DNA from: Pedobacter sp. ASV17
GTDB lineage: Bacteria > Bacteroidota > Bacteroidia > Sphingobacteriales > Sphingobacteriaceae
Direction: 5' to 3'
Length of the DNA stretch: 50,495 nucleotides
Assembly (NCBI RefSeq): GCF_016429065.1
Contig: NZ_JAELTX010000022.1
Location: 1-50,495, forward strand
Below, piece by piece: positions 25,150 through 32,318 of the stretch (its first letter is position 1; the number at the start of each line of letters is the position of its first letter). The translations under genes and the position numbers were made by a program. Below the pieces are notes generated by a model that saw nothing but the letters and a program-made list of their open reading frames with translations, was not told the DNA's origin and did no database searches.

Positions 25150-26072
25150 TGAACTTTAAGAAAATACTTCTATTGATTTTATTATCAAGTCCTTTAACAT
25201 TGCTTGCTTGTGATATATGCGGTTGTGGTGTTGGCAGTTACTATATTGGTATCTTGCCCGAATACAACAAACGTTTTATCGGTCTCAGGTATCAGCATAA
25301 AACCCTACAAACACATTTAGGCCCTCAGGGAAATATTACGCCACTATCTACAGACGAAACCTATCAAAGCGCAGAGCTTTGGGGTGGCTGGAATTTCGGA
25401 AAGCGTTTTCGGACACTTGCTTTTATACCGTATAACTTCAATCAGCGTAGTTCGCAAGCCAATACGGGTAATAAACAAGGTTTGGGCGATATTGCATTAA
25501 TGGGTTATTACAATCTGTTTACCCAAACCAATACGCTTAACAGTAAACTGTTGGTACACTCACTTTGGCTGGGTGCTGGCGTTAAACTTCCAACGGGAAA
25601 ATACGAGCCTAGTGAACGTTTGGCTATCCAAGAAAACCCCAACAACTTTCAATTAGGAACAGCAAGTACTGACTTTACTCTGAATGCCGCTTATGATATC
25701 CGATTAAATGACTTAGGGCTTAACCTCAATGCCAATTACAAAATCAACACCGAGAATAAATACGGCTATAGATATGGTAATAAGCTAAGTACAAATGCCC
25801 TGTTGTATTATAAGTTTAGGTTATTCCACCAGCTCACCATTGCGCCAAATGCAGGCATTTTATATGAAACCGCCACCAAAGATATGGAGCAAGGCAAATA
25901 TGAAATGGACGTTTCTGGAGGCTACTCCACCGCCTTGGTTACGGGTTTTGAATTAGCGGTGAGTAAGTTTTCGGTCGGTGCCAATTACCAAAATGTGATT
26001 GGTCAGGAATTAGCTAACAAGAGAGCCAAAGCAGGAAATCGATTAATGCTTCATTTTTCAGTTCCATTTTAA
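25149..26072 (+). CDS. Outer-membrane barrel-like protein with lipidated CDICGCG motif
   Basis: A 307-aa protein. The signal peptide ends LTLLAC at residue 21, followed by DICGCGVGSYYIG, so a lipidated Cys would begin a CDICGCG metal-binding motif. The rest alternates polar and aromatic residues as in a beta-barrel (RFIGLRYQHKTL, AELWGGWNFGKRFRTLAFIPYNF, GLGDIALMGYYNLF) and ends in a Phe (LHFSVPF). This shape recurs in Bacteroidota loci with MbnP and MbnH. A role in copper uptake or sensing is inferred from context only. Confidence 0.75.
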   Translation: MNFKKILLLILLSSPLTLLACDICGCGVGSYYIGILPEYNKRFIGLRYQHKTLQTHLGPQGNITPLSTDETYQSAELWGGWNFGKRFRTLAFIPYNFNQRSSQANTGNKQGLGDIALMGYYNLFTQTNTLNSKLLVHSLWLGAGVKLPTGKYEPSERLAIQENPNNFQLGTASTDFTLNAAYDIRLNDLGLNLNANYKINTENKYGYRYGNKLSTNALLYYKFRLFHQLTIAPNAGILYETATKDMEQGKYEMDVSGGYSTALVTGFELAVSKFSVGANYQNVIGQELANKRAKAGNRLMLHFSVPF

Positions 26073-26083
26073 AATTTAACATC

Positions 26084-26482
26084 ATGAATAAAATAAAGTA
26101 TCTAAGCTTAATCATTATCCTGGCTTTCACGGCTTGTCAGCAACAAGATAACGAGCAGGCTATTAAACAAACCATCGACGATTTGCATAACGAAGCAATG
26201 GTGATTAACGAAAAAGCAATAAAAACGACCTTCAAGTTAGATAGTTTGTTGCAACAGAAACGTCAGCAGAAAGATGGAGACACCATTGCGCTACAAAATT
26301 CTATTCATCAACTCAATTTAGCAGATGAGAAAATGATGGACTGGATGCATAGTTTTCAACTTGATTTTAAAGGCTCAAAAGCAGATGCTCTAAAGTACTT
26401 CAAAAATCAGCTAGATAGTGTAAAACAAGTACAAGTTCAGTTAGAAAAAGCCATTGAACAGGCAAAACCTTTTATGAAATAA
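26084..26482 (+). CDS. Helical lipoprotein of unknown function
   Basis: A 132-aa lipoprotein (IIILAFTAC, Cys 18) with a single predicted helical hairpin: AIKQTIDDLHNEAMVINEKAIKTTFKLDSLLQQKRQQKD, then KMMDWMHSFQLDF and a final LDSVKQVQVQLEKAIEQ coiled coil. It is rich in Gln and Lys. The MDWMHSF motif (about residues 85-91) is common to this group in copper loci. No activity is known to me. It lies 11 bp after the barrel gene. Confidence 0.72.
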   Translation: MNKIKYLSLIIILAFTACQQQDNEQAIKQTIDDLHNEAMVINEKAIKTTFKLDSLLQQKRQQKDGDTIALQNSIHQLNLADEKMMDWMHSFQLDFKGSKADALKYFKNQLDSVKQVQVQLEKAIEQAKPFMK

Positions 26483-26492
26483 TGATGAATTA

Positions 26493-26597
26493 GCCACAGA
26501 TGCACAGATAATAACATTTTAAGCACGTACTTCGTCATTTCGATCGCGAACCTTCGGGATCGAAATGACGAAAAGATAAAATCCGTGCATCTGTGGC
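26493..26597. repeat. Nested palindromes between lipoprotein and YHS genes
   Basis: The outer arms are GCCACAGATGCAC (26493-26505) and GTGCATCTGTGGC (26585-26597), a perfect 13-bp match. Inside lies CGTCATTTCGATC... GATCGAAATGACG (26533-26570), whose arms belong to the GTCAT-TCGA repeat family. The nested hairpin sits within the copper operon and could weaken or protect the mRNA. Confidence 0.85.
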
Positions 26598-26615
26598 ATA
26601 AACCCCTAATGTAAT

Positions 26616-26858
26616 ATGAAAACAACTTTAATAATCTGTATTTTTGCCCTTGGTGGCTGGTGGACACAGGGAAACGCCACTACCAATGAATTTCAAAAAA
26701 CTGCTGTTAGCGACAGCTTGAAAGTAGACCCCGTTTGTAAAATGAAAGTGAAAGCGTCAAGCAGTATTAAAAGCACTTTCAGCAAAAAGGAATATGTATT
26801 TTGCAGCAAAAGCTGCCAAATGAAATTTGATAAAAACCCTGAAAAATATCTTAAATAA
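26616..26858 (+). CDS. YHS domain metal-binding protein
   Basis: An 80-aa exported protein: hydrophobic N-terminus LIICIFALGGWWTQGNA, then the YHS domain DPVCKMKVKASSSIKSTFSKKEYVFCSKSCQMKFDKNPEKYL (about residues 38-79). The Cys residues at DPVC and FCSKSC are the usual metal ligands, as in copper ATPases and TRASH-like modules. It probably binds Cu in the periplasm. Its stop codon is immediately followed by the SCO gene ATG. Confidence 0.9.
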   Translation: MKTTLIICIFALGGWWTQGNATTNEFQKTAVSDSLKVDPVCKMKVKASSSIKSTFSKKEYVFCSKSCQMKFDKNPEKYLK

Positions 26859-27500
26859 ATGAAAAAATTAATCCTATATGCTGCATTCGGAACATTATTG
26901 TTCGGAGCAGCTTGTACCCAAGAGAAAAAATTACCTATTTACGGCGACCGTGAGGCAAAAATCACGAAAGATGCCAATGGTAACGAAAAGATAGATACCG
27001 TTTACAAAACGATACCCAACTTTAAGTTTTTGAACCAAGATAGCGTTGAGGTAACGCAAGATGCCTTTAACAACAAGATTTACGTGGCCGATTTTTTCTT
27101 TACTTCTTGTACCACCATTTGCCCTGTGATGCACCGTAACATGAAAACCATTTACGACAAGTACAAAGGCAATCCAGAAGTAATGTTTCTTTCCCATACC
27201 ATCGATTTTAAATACGACAAACCTTCTGTTTTGAAAAAGTATGCACAAAAACTAGGTGTTGATGTACCCCAATGGCAGTTTTTATATGGGGATAAAAAAG
27301 AAGTATATGGCTTAGCGGAGAAAGATTACTTAGTAGCAGTACAGGAAGATAGCGCAGCCACCGACGGTTATGTGCACCAAGGCTGGTTAGTACTTGTGGA
27401 TAAACATAAACGCATTAGAGGAGCTTACGACGGCACTAAACCTGAAGAAGTAGAAAAGCTGAAAAGCGATATGGATATTTTGTTAGCAGAGAAAAACTAG
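26859..27500 (+). CDS. SCO1/SenC family copper chaperone
   Basis: A 213-aa lipoprotein (GTLLFGAAC, Cys 19) with a thioredoxin-like fold. The Cu ligands are the CTTIC motif (Cys 84 and Cys 88) and the distal His in YVHQGW (H173). SCO proteins load the CuA centre of cytochrome c oxidase or act in copper redox. It starts directly after the YHS stop, and the cytochrome c gene follows. Length is normal. Confidence 0.93.
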   Translation: MKKLILYAAFGTLLFGAACTQEKKLPIYGDREAKITKDANGNEKIDTVYKTIPNFKFLNQDSVEVTQDAFNNKIYVADFFFTSCTTICPVMHRNMKTIYDKYKGNPEVMFLSHTIDFKYDKPSVLKKYAQKLGVDVPQWQFLYGDKKEVYGLAEKDYLVAVQEDSAATDGYVHQGWLVLVDKHKRIRGAYDGTKPEEVEKLKSDMDILLAEKN

Positions 27501-27549
27501 GGAAGTGAAAAGCCAAAAATCAAAAGTTAGAAGCATCAGCGTTAAGAAG

Positions 27550-27963
27550 ATGGTTGTTTATACCTTTTTCTTAACGGCAATAGCCGTTGTGATTAATGCT
27601 TGCCAAAGTGCAAGTGAAATTGAAATGGCTAAATATCTCTCCAATGGAAAAGATATTTACGTGGCCAGATGTCAGAATTGCCATGGTGCCAATGGCGAAG
27701 GCTTAGGCGAGTTGGCTCCCCCACTCACTGATACGGTATTTTTGAAGGTAAATAAGCAAAAATTAGCTTGCTATATTAAAAATGGTGCTAATGAGCCTAT
27801 GCAGATTCACGGCAAAACCTATCAAGAAAAAATGCCAGCGTTTAAAGACCTGCACGATATTGATATTGCCCAAGTAATGGTGTACGTGACCAATTCATTT
27901 GGTAACCAGCAAGGAATGTACACCTATGAACAAGTAGCAAAGGATTTGCAAAACTGTAAATAG
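27550..27963 (+). CDS. c-type cytochrome lipoprotein (class I)
   Basis: A 137-aa protein with lipobox AVVINAC (Cys 18), heme motif CQNCHGANGEG (about residues 41-51) and candidate axial Met in YQEKMPAFKDL (about 94). It resembles the mono-heme subunits of copper/respiratory loci. I prefer ATG 27550. A GTG at 27505 would extend through GAAAAGCCAAAAATCAAAAGTTAG, which looks like the low-complexity spacer DNA seen elsewhere. A strong terminator follows the stop, so this ends the copper cluster. Confidence 0.82.
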   Translation: MVVYTFFLTAIAVVINACQSASEIEMAKYLSNGKDIYVARCQNCHGANGEGLGELAPPLTDTVFLKVNKQKLACYIKNGANEPMQIHGKTYQEKMPAFKDLHDIDIAQVMVYVTNSFGNQQGMYTYEQVAKDLQNCK

Positions 27964-27979
27964 CATCTCTATTTCAGTT

Positions 27980-28020
27980 AGACTTACGAAGTTTCTAAAA
28001 CTTCGTAAGTCTTTTTTTTT
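27980..28020 (+). terminator. Palindrome A copy (centre CTA) acting as terminator
   Basis: The 33-bp palindrome of family A (27980-28012) is 16 bp after the cytochrome stop and is followed by a run of nine Ts. Here the dispersed repeat has the complete form of a rho-independent terminator. Confidence 0.85.
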
Positions 28021-28038
28021 GCATTTCCGACCAAAACC

Positions 28039-28071
28039 AAACCTCGTAGGTTTTTAAAACCTACGAGGTTT
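28039..28071. repeat. 33-bp palindrome, family B, centre TTA
   Basis: Arm AAACCTCGTAGGTTT, 3-nt centre, complementary arm; same design as family A but different arm sequence. It lies 26 bp after the family A copy and 28 bp before the RNase P promoter box. A second copy is at 35537-35569. Confidence 0.93.
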
Positions 28072-28098
28072 AAAAGCTATAAAAACAGAATAAAAGAT

Positions 28099-28106
28099 TA
28101 CCTTTG
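28099..28106 (+). promoter_or_regulatory. -7 box of the RNase P RNA gene
   Basis: TACCTTTG fits TAnnTTTG. Counting seven nucleotides gives +1 near 28113, exactly where the P1 helix of the RNA begins. No -33 TTG is evident at normal spacing. Confidence 0.65.
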
Positions 28107-28112
28107 CACTTA

Positions 28113-28480
28113 ATGCAAACCGTTCTATCGCCGCAATTTTATATTGAGGAGGAAAGTCTGGGCAACAAAGAGCATCTCGCTTCCTAACGGGAAGGGGTTT
28201 AGGGGTGAAGACCTAAGCCACGGAAAGTGCCACAGAAAATATACCGTCCTAATCTTGTATTGGGATAAGGGTGAAAACGTGAGGTAAGAGCTCACGAGCT
28301 TTGTTAGTGATAGCAAGGTTGGTAAACCCCGGGAGTTGAAAGACCAAATAGGCTAACGCATGTAGGGCTGCTCGTCCGATGTTAGTGGGTAGGTCGTTAG
28401 AGGTAAATGGCAACATTTATCCTGGATTAATGATAGAAGTCCTTTTAGGAGGAAACAGAACCCGGCTTATAGGTTTGCAT
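28113..28480 (+). ncRNA. rnpB: RNase P RNA, class A
   Basis: The catalytic RNA of RNase P, which matures tRNA 5' ends. The conserved core GAGGAGGAAAGTCTGGGC (28146-28163) and its partner ACAGAACCCGGCTTAT (28455-28470) form P4. The segments GTGCCACAGAAA and AAACCCCGGGAG also match. The P1 helix is closed by ATGCAAACC (28113-28121) and GGTTTGCAT (28472-28480), which fixes both ends. About 368 nt, normal for the group. Reading frames that cross it are spurious. Confidence 0.97.
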
Positions 28481-28493
28481 TTTTATAGGAAAC

Positions 28494-28535
28494 AAAAAAG
28501 TGGCGTTACCTTGGTAGTGCCACTTTTGTTTTATT
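28494..28535. terminator. Terminator after RNase P RNA, possibly bidirectional
   Basis: AAAAGTGGC (28496-28504) pairs with GCCACTTTT (28519-28527), with an inner TACC/GGTA pairing. It is flanked by an A-run on the left and TTTTGTTTTATT on the right. It can stop rnpB on plus and the ABM-like gene on minus, whose stop lies at its edge. Confidence 0.8.
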
Positions 28536-28842
28536 TGATTATTCTTAACGAAGATCCAATATGCTCCATTGGTTCCATAATTGGTGGTGCCGTTAGGCCC
28601 CTTTCATCTCTGTGTTGCTGAAAAGTAATGAAAGAGGGAGTGTTTAAAATCTCTTGTTGTATCTCCTTGTTTTCGTACATCGAAACATGCACAAAAGTCA
28701 ATCCATCCTCTTTAACGTACACATGGTACAAAAACTTGCTGTGTTGCAGTTCTCTAAAATCAGCTAAAAAAGCAGCAATATTACGTTTATTCTCTTCAAC
28801 AAAGTCGGCGTTAATTTTGTAGGTAACCTGTACTGCAATCAT
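28531..28842 (-). CDS. ABM-like dimeric alpha-beta barrel protein
   Basis: A 103-aa protein starting MIAVQVTYKINADFVEENK. The YKIN...VEENKRNIAAFLADF and FLYHVYVKEDGLTFVHVSMYENKEIQQEIL segments fit the antibiotic biosynthesis monooxygenase / stress-responsive barrel fold. The substrate is unknown. I placed the start at 28842, because the longer frame to 28926 adds basic, non-conserved residues and crosses the terminator of the upstream gene. Confidence 0.75.
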   Translation of the reverse strand: MIAVQVTYKINADFVEENKRNIAAFLADFRELQHSKFLYHVYVKEDGLTFVHVSMYENKEIQQEILNTPSFITFQQHRDERGLTAPPIMEPMEHIGSSLRIIK

Positions 28843-28900
28843 ATTCTTATTTTTTGCTTTAGTAAATGTACAAAAACGTTTTATCGTTTTGGAGAGCCTA

Positions 28901-28932
28901 TAAAAAAAGACCTTGTATTTAAACAAGGTCTT
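28901..28932 (-). terminator. Terminator of the Hc1-like gene
   Basis: Stem AAGACCTTGT (28907-28916) with ACAAGGTCTT (28923-28932). Read on minus it is followed by a T-run (TTTTTTTATAGG). It lies 24 bp after the stop of the Hc1-like gene. Confidence 0.88.
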
Positions 28933-28955
28933 CCATTAATTACTTTGAGCGGTTA

Positions 28956-29135
28956 TTATTTATCGCTATTTTTTTTCTCTGTAACTTCAGTACGAATCTC
29001 TTGAGCTAAACCTTTAAGATCTTGCATAGCTTTACGTACTCTAGTTCCTGCAGCTGAATTACCTGCGTTGTAAAATTTCTCTACGTCTGCCTCGATAGCA
29101 GCAACTACTTCTTTAACTTTTGCAAATTTTTCCAT
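28956..29135 (-). CDS. Histone H1 (Hc1)-like small protein
   Basis: A 59-aa protein: MEKFAKVKEVVAAIEADVEK, then FYNAGNSAAGTRVRKAMQDL, KGLAQEIRTEVTEKKNSDK. It is helical, Ala/Lys/Glu rich, and matches the short histone H1-like (Hc1) family of Bacteroidota by its GNSAAGTRVRKAMQDLK core. It lacks the long Lys/Pro tail of chlamydial Hc1, so strong DNA condensation is not certain. It has its own promoter and terminator, suggesting a highly expressed single gene. Confidence 0.85.
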   Translation of the reverse strand: MEKFAKVKEVVAAIEADVEKFYNAGNSAAGTRVRKAMQDLKGLAQEIRTEVTEKKNSDK

Positions 29136-29158
29136 TGTTATAATTTTAATTTATTGGT

Positions 29159-29187
29159 CAAATATATCATTTAAACGGAAAAAACAA
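29159..29187 (-). promoter_or_regulatory. Promoter of the Hc1-like gene
   Basis: On minus: TTG (plus 29185-29187), 18 nt, TATATTTG (plus 29159-29166). Full agreement with the Bacteroidota consensus; predicted leader of about 17 nt. Confidence 0.7.
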
Positions 29188-29259
29188 GCAATTCTTTCTT
29201 TTTTTGATATTCTTTTTTGCCGTAAGTTTTTAACAATTCACATTTTGTATCGGTTGCCC

Positions 29260-29655
29260 CTATTTAATAATGGTAAGTAAGCATATACATTCTGTATGTG
29301 CAATGGCCTGAAATGGATAATCGAAATGATAGTTAAGTAGTTGTCCCACTGAAAGATACTGTTTTTCTCCTTTTGCAGAAAAACTTAGGTCTCCCTCAAT
29401 CATGTATAAATTCATCAGTAAGTGCCCTTCTTCAGTGCCTGACTGTATTTTTTCATCTTTTTTTAGTGCTACTAAGGTCAACGTAGTGTGCTCAGACTTA
29501 AAAACCGTGATGGCATTCTTCCCATTTTCGTGGTATGAAGATTCATTTTTGATCTCTTTAATGAACCTGGGCAAGTCCACAGGAACCATTTGCCCGTCCA
29601 AAGCACGGCTTCCTGCTGGGCGTTGAGGAGTGGCATTATTGAATTTTTCTTCCAT
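29260..29655 (-). CDS. Cupin domain protein
   Basis: A 131-aa single-domain protein. The central part (ENGKNAITVFKSEHTTLTLVALKKDEKIQSG, GHLLMNLYMIEGDLSFSAKGEKQYLSVGQLLNYHFDYPFQAIAHTECICLLTI) fits a small cupin barrel. A metal-binding HxH set is weak (GTEEGHLLMN), so binding rather than catalysis is likely. The N-terminal 30 residues are polar and probably flexible. It is divergent from the YycJ-like gene, with about 110 bp between them. Confidence 0.75.
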   Translation of the reverse strand: MEEKFNNATPQRPAGSRALDGQMVPVDLPRFIKEIKNESSYHENGKNAITVFKSEHTTLTLVALKKDEKIQSGTEEGHLLMNLYMIEGDLSFSAKGEKQYLSVGQLLNYHFDYPFQAIAHTECICLLTIIK

Positions 29656-29766
29656 GGCCTTTTTTTTAAATCATAACAGTTAGCCACTGGGCTATGTTTG
29701 CGTAATGTGGCAATGTTTAAAATTAGTATAATGCAAAGTAGGTTAAAATAGCGAACTTTGCTTCCA

Positions 29767-30564
29767 ATGTCGTTATTTATTAGCTCACTAAATACTGGTA
29801 GCAATGGCAATTGTTTCTACATTGGCAATCAAGATGATGCTGTACTGATAGATGCTGGCCTAAGCTGTAAGGAAACGGAAACCCGACTTGCCCGTTTAGG
29901 CTTAAGTATGCAAAAGGTTCGCGCTATTTTTATCACCCACGAGCATACCGACCACATTAAAGGCTTGCCAGTGCTAGCAAAAAAATATCAATTACCTATT
30001 TATATTACTGCAAAAACACATTTAGGCGGCCGACAGTTGCTGCCATCGCACTTGGTGTACTCGTTTTCAAGTAGTGAGCCCATTGTAATTGGTGATTTGG
30101 AAATAGTGGCATTTCCTAAATTACATGATGCTGCCGAGCCGCATAGCTTTACAGTAGCTTGTAATAATGTCAAGATTGGCGTTTTTACGGATATAGGCGA
30201 CCACTGTGAAAACCTCATTCATCATTTCAAACAATGCCACGCAGCATTTTTGGAAGCTAATTATGATGATGAAATGTTGGATAAAGGAAATTACCCCTAT
30301 TTCTTAAAACGTAGGATACGAGGTGGAAATGGCCACTTGTCTAATAAAAAAGCACTTGAACTATTTGTAAATCATCGGCCCGAGTTCATGAGCCATCTTT
30401 TTCTTGCGCATTTGAGTAGAGAAAACAATTGCCCTGATTTGGTACATCAACTATTTAGTGAAGTAGCCAACGGGACTGAAATTATTGTGGCTTCGAGGTT
30501 ACAAGAAACGCCTGTATATCAAATCGGCTTAAGGCAAATTACGCCAGCTCTTTCAGCATTGTAG
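29767..30564 (+). CDS. MBL-fold metallo-hydrolase, YycJ/WalJ-like
   Basis: A 265-aa metallo-beta-lactamase-fold protein. Start MSLFISSLNTGSNGNCFYIG; ligand motif FITHEHTDHIKGL at about residues 58-70 (HxHxDH); ITAKTH, and KLHDAAEPHSF near 117. The SLNTGSNGNCFYIG and DIGD segments mark the YycJ/WalJ branch. Members are nucleases or hydrolases linked to cell-wall signalling, with uncertain substrate. ATG 29767 is used, not the TTG nine bases earlier. The 3' end overlaps the convergent LD-carboxypeptidase gene by 26 bp. Confidence 0.87.
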   Translation: MSLFISSLNTGSNGNCFYIGNQDDAVLIDAGLSCKETETRLARLGLSMQKVRAIFITHEHTDHIKGLPVLAKKYQLPIYITAKTHLGGRQLLPSHLVYSFSSSEPIVIGDLEIVAFPKLHDAAEPHSFTVACNNVKIGVFTDIGDHCENLIHHFKQCHAAFLEANYDDEMLDKGNYPYFLKRRIRGGNGHLSNKKALELFVNHRPEFMSHLFLAHLSRENNCPDLVHQLFSEVANGTEIIVASRLQETPVYQIGLRQITPALSAL

Positions 30565-31573
30565 TTTGCTCAGTTACGCTCAACCGATGTTTCACCCCAC
30601 ATTTTAAAGCATAATTAGCCTTTTGGTGACCTACGGGAAAATCAAAACACACTGGATAATTAAACTCTTTTACTTTCTCCAATACAATTTGCTCTAATGT
30701 TTTGCCAAAGCCATCTCCTTCATCATCCTTTTTTACCCTAAAACCGCCCACCACCAAGCCTTTCAGTTTATTGAGCTTACCACTACGCTTAAGGTTAAAA
30801 AACATCCTATCTATACTATATAAATATTCACCAACATCCTCCACAAACAAAATTTTGCCATCGGTTTTAATTTCCGAGGTGCTGCCAGCCAAGTTCTCAA
30901 TACAGCGCAAATTGCCCCCAATTAATTCCCCTTCTGCTTCACCTAACCTATTATTGGCTTGGTAACTGGCTTCATAGGTCATCGGCTCCTCTCCTTTCAG
31001 GGCCTTTTCTATAGATTTAATGGTGTCAATTTGTATCGGTTCGGCCTTTGTCCAATCCGTAGGGAAACTATTGCACATTTTAGAGTGGATACTGGCAAAA
31101 CGGTAATTGCTATTTAAATGGCAATGTAAAATGGTAATATCACTAAAACCAATCAACCATTTGGGCGAAATCTTAAAAACACCAAAATCTAACTGATCTA
31201 TAATTCTTACCGCTCCATATCCACCTCTGGCACACATAATCGCCTTAATGCTCGTGTCGTCCAACATTTGTTGTAAATCAGCCAAACGCTCCTCATCAGT
31301 ACCACCAAAAGTAAAATCACGGGCACCAACGGTTTTTCCTATCGCAACTTTAAAGCCCCAACTTTCCATCTGTTGTATGGCAGGTGCAATTTCGTCATAG
31401 GTAATAAACCCAGCTGGGCAGGTAATCCCAATAATATCGCCCTGTTTTAAATAAGGAGGTTTTTTATGCTTAACAGTCTCATTACTCAATTTTGTTGTAG
31501 CAGCGTTACCTTTAAAAGCATATAACATTGCCGATGCTGGCAGTAGCGACGAAAGAAATAGTTTGCGGTTCAT
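30539..31573 (-). CDS. LD-carboxypeptidase (peptidase S66)
   Basis: A 344-aa peptidase that trims the terminal D-Ala from murein tetrapeptides for peptidoglycan recycling. The nucleophile is S144 in LIGFSDITILH. The family loop MCARGGYGAVRIIDQLD (113-129) precedes it, and the Glu/His partners lie in EDVGEYLYSID and VGHQKANYAL. The N-terminus (MNRKLFLSSLLPASAMLYAF) looks like a signal or Tat-like leader, so the enzyme may be periplasmic rather than cytosolic as in E. coli. ATG 31573 fits; an upstream frame start adds six residues. Confidence 0.9.
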   Translation of the reverse strand: MNRKLFLSSLLPASAMLYAFKGNAATTKLSNETVKHKKPPYLKQGDIIGITCPAGFITYDEIAPAIQQMESWGFKVAIGKTVGARDFTFGGTDEERLADLQQMLDDTSIKAIMCARGGYGAVRIIDQLDFGVFKISPKWLIGFSDITILHCHLNSNYRFASIHSKMCNSFPTDWTKAEPIQIDTIKSIEKALKGEEPMTYEASYQANNRLGEAEGELIGGNLRCIENLAGSTSEIKTDGKILFVEDVGEYLYSIDRMFFNLKRSGKLNKLKGLVVGGFRVKKDDEGDGFGKTLEQIVLEKVKEFNYPVCFDFPVGHQKANYALKCGVKHRLSVTEQTTMLKELA

Positions 31574-31613
31574 GATAGGGCAATTTACCAATTTAGCCTA
31601 CAATACGCCAAAG

Positions 31614-31654
31614 TCTTTTAAAAAAGAAGAGCGAAGACACAAGGCCTTCGCTCA
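31614..31654 (-). terminator. Terminator of the stress-like operon
   Basis: GAGCGAAG (31630-31637) and CTTCGCTC (31647-31654) form the stem. On minus the T-run TTCTTTTTT follows. It separates the minus-strand operon (31748-33128) from the S66 gene downstream. Confidence 0.8.
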
Positions 31655-31660
31655 CTACAG

Positions 31661-31725
31661 TCCTGCCATTCGCCTTTAGTCCCGCGTTACACTTTGGGAG
31701 CTATCGGCTGCTGTCAGGTCTATTG
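31661..31725. repeat. Fragment of a dispersed repeat (AGTCCCGC / TGCTGTC type)
   Basis: ATTCGCCTTTAGTCCCGC and TCGGCTGCTGTCAGGTCTATT resemble, in inverted orientation, parts of 48440-48532 (TTAGTCCCGCTT and TCGCTACTGTCGGGGCTATT when reversed). Probably a diverged copy of the same element. Confidence 0.55.
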
Positions 31726-31747
31726 TACAACGTTAATCAGTACGTCG

Positions 31748-32308
31748 TCAAATTTCTAATTTCCCCTCTACCGAGTCGTCCATGGTTTTTCCGGTAATGA
31801 TAGATGCCGCCATTTTTATAAAAGCAATGGCTTCACCATGCTTGGTGTCCCAATAATAAACATGGGTGGGCGCTACTTTAATTACACTAATCTTGTCGTC
31901 CTCTTTACCATCTTGGAACCAAACCTTTAATAGCGGGTTCCATAGTTCCTCTATTTTTTTACGGTCATCCAAAATTTCGCTAATGCCATAAACATTTAAA
32001 AACCCCGAGTTTTTATGGCTTTGGAAAAACAGATGGGTAAACGGATTAGCTTCAATTTCTTTGTTCTTCTCACTGTCTGTCTGACTCATGAACCATAAAT
32101 TGCCCTCATCATCAACATCTAACACCGACATAGGTCTCACTGAGAGAGGCAAGCCAGTTTTAATATTGGTGCAAAAGAAACAATTTTCTGCTCCCTTGGC
32201 CAGTTCCTTTAACTTTTCAACGGCTTCCTTACCTTCTAAGGTTTTGATATGGTCTTTAGTATCTTGCGTATTATTTGAGCTATCTCTGCTTGCATTTAAA
32301 TTTTCCAT
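31748..32308 (-). CDS. Pyridoxamine 5'-phosphate oxidase family protein (general stress type)
   Basis: A 186-aa split-barrel flavin-binding protein of the general stress protein 26 type. KGAENCFFCTNIKTGLPLSVRPMSVLDVDDEGNLWFMSQ matches this subfamily, followed by THLFFQSHKNSGFLNVYG and WFQDGKEDDKISVIKV. They bind FMN or FAD and are induced by stress; the reaction is unclear. The N-terminal ~20 residues are polar and Asn/Ser-rich. It is last in a three-gene run with the 145-aa protein and the SpoIIAA-like protein. Confidence 0.85.
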   Translation of the reverse strand: MENLNASRDSSNNTQDTKDHIKTLEGKEAVEKLKELAKGAENCFFCTNIKTGLPLSVRPMSVLDVDDEGNLWFMSQTDSEKNKEIEANPFTHLFFQSHKNSGFLNVYGISEILDDRKKIEELWNPLLKVWFQDGKEDDKISVIKVAPTHVYYWDTKHGEAIAFIKMAASIITGKTMDDSVEGKLEI

Positions 32309-32318
32309 GTCTTCCTTT

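Noticed and set aside
27980..28071. Possible CRISPR array from repeated palindromes
   Set aside because: The repeats are dispersed over 43 kb, not regularly spaced, have no unique spacers of constant length and no cas genes nearby.
28379..28621. 80-aa plus frame
   Set aside because: It overlaps the 3' half of RNase P RNA and its terminator.
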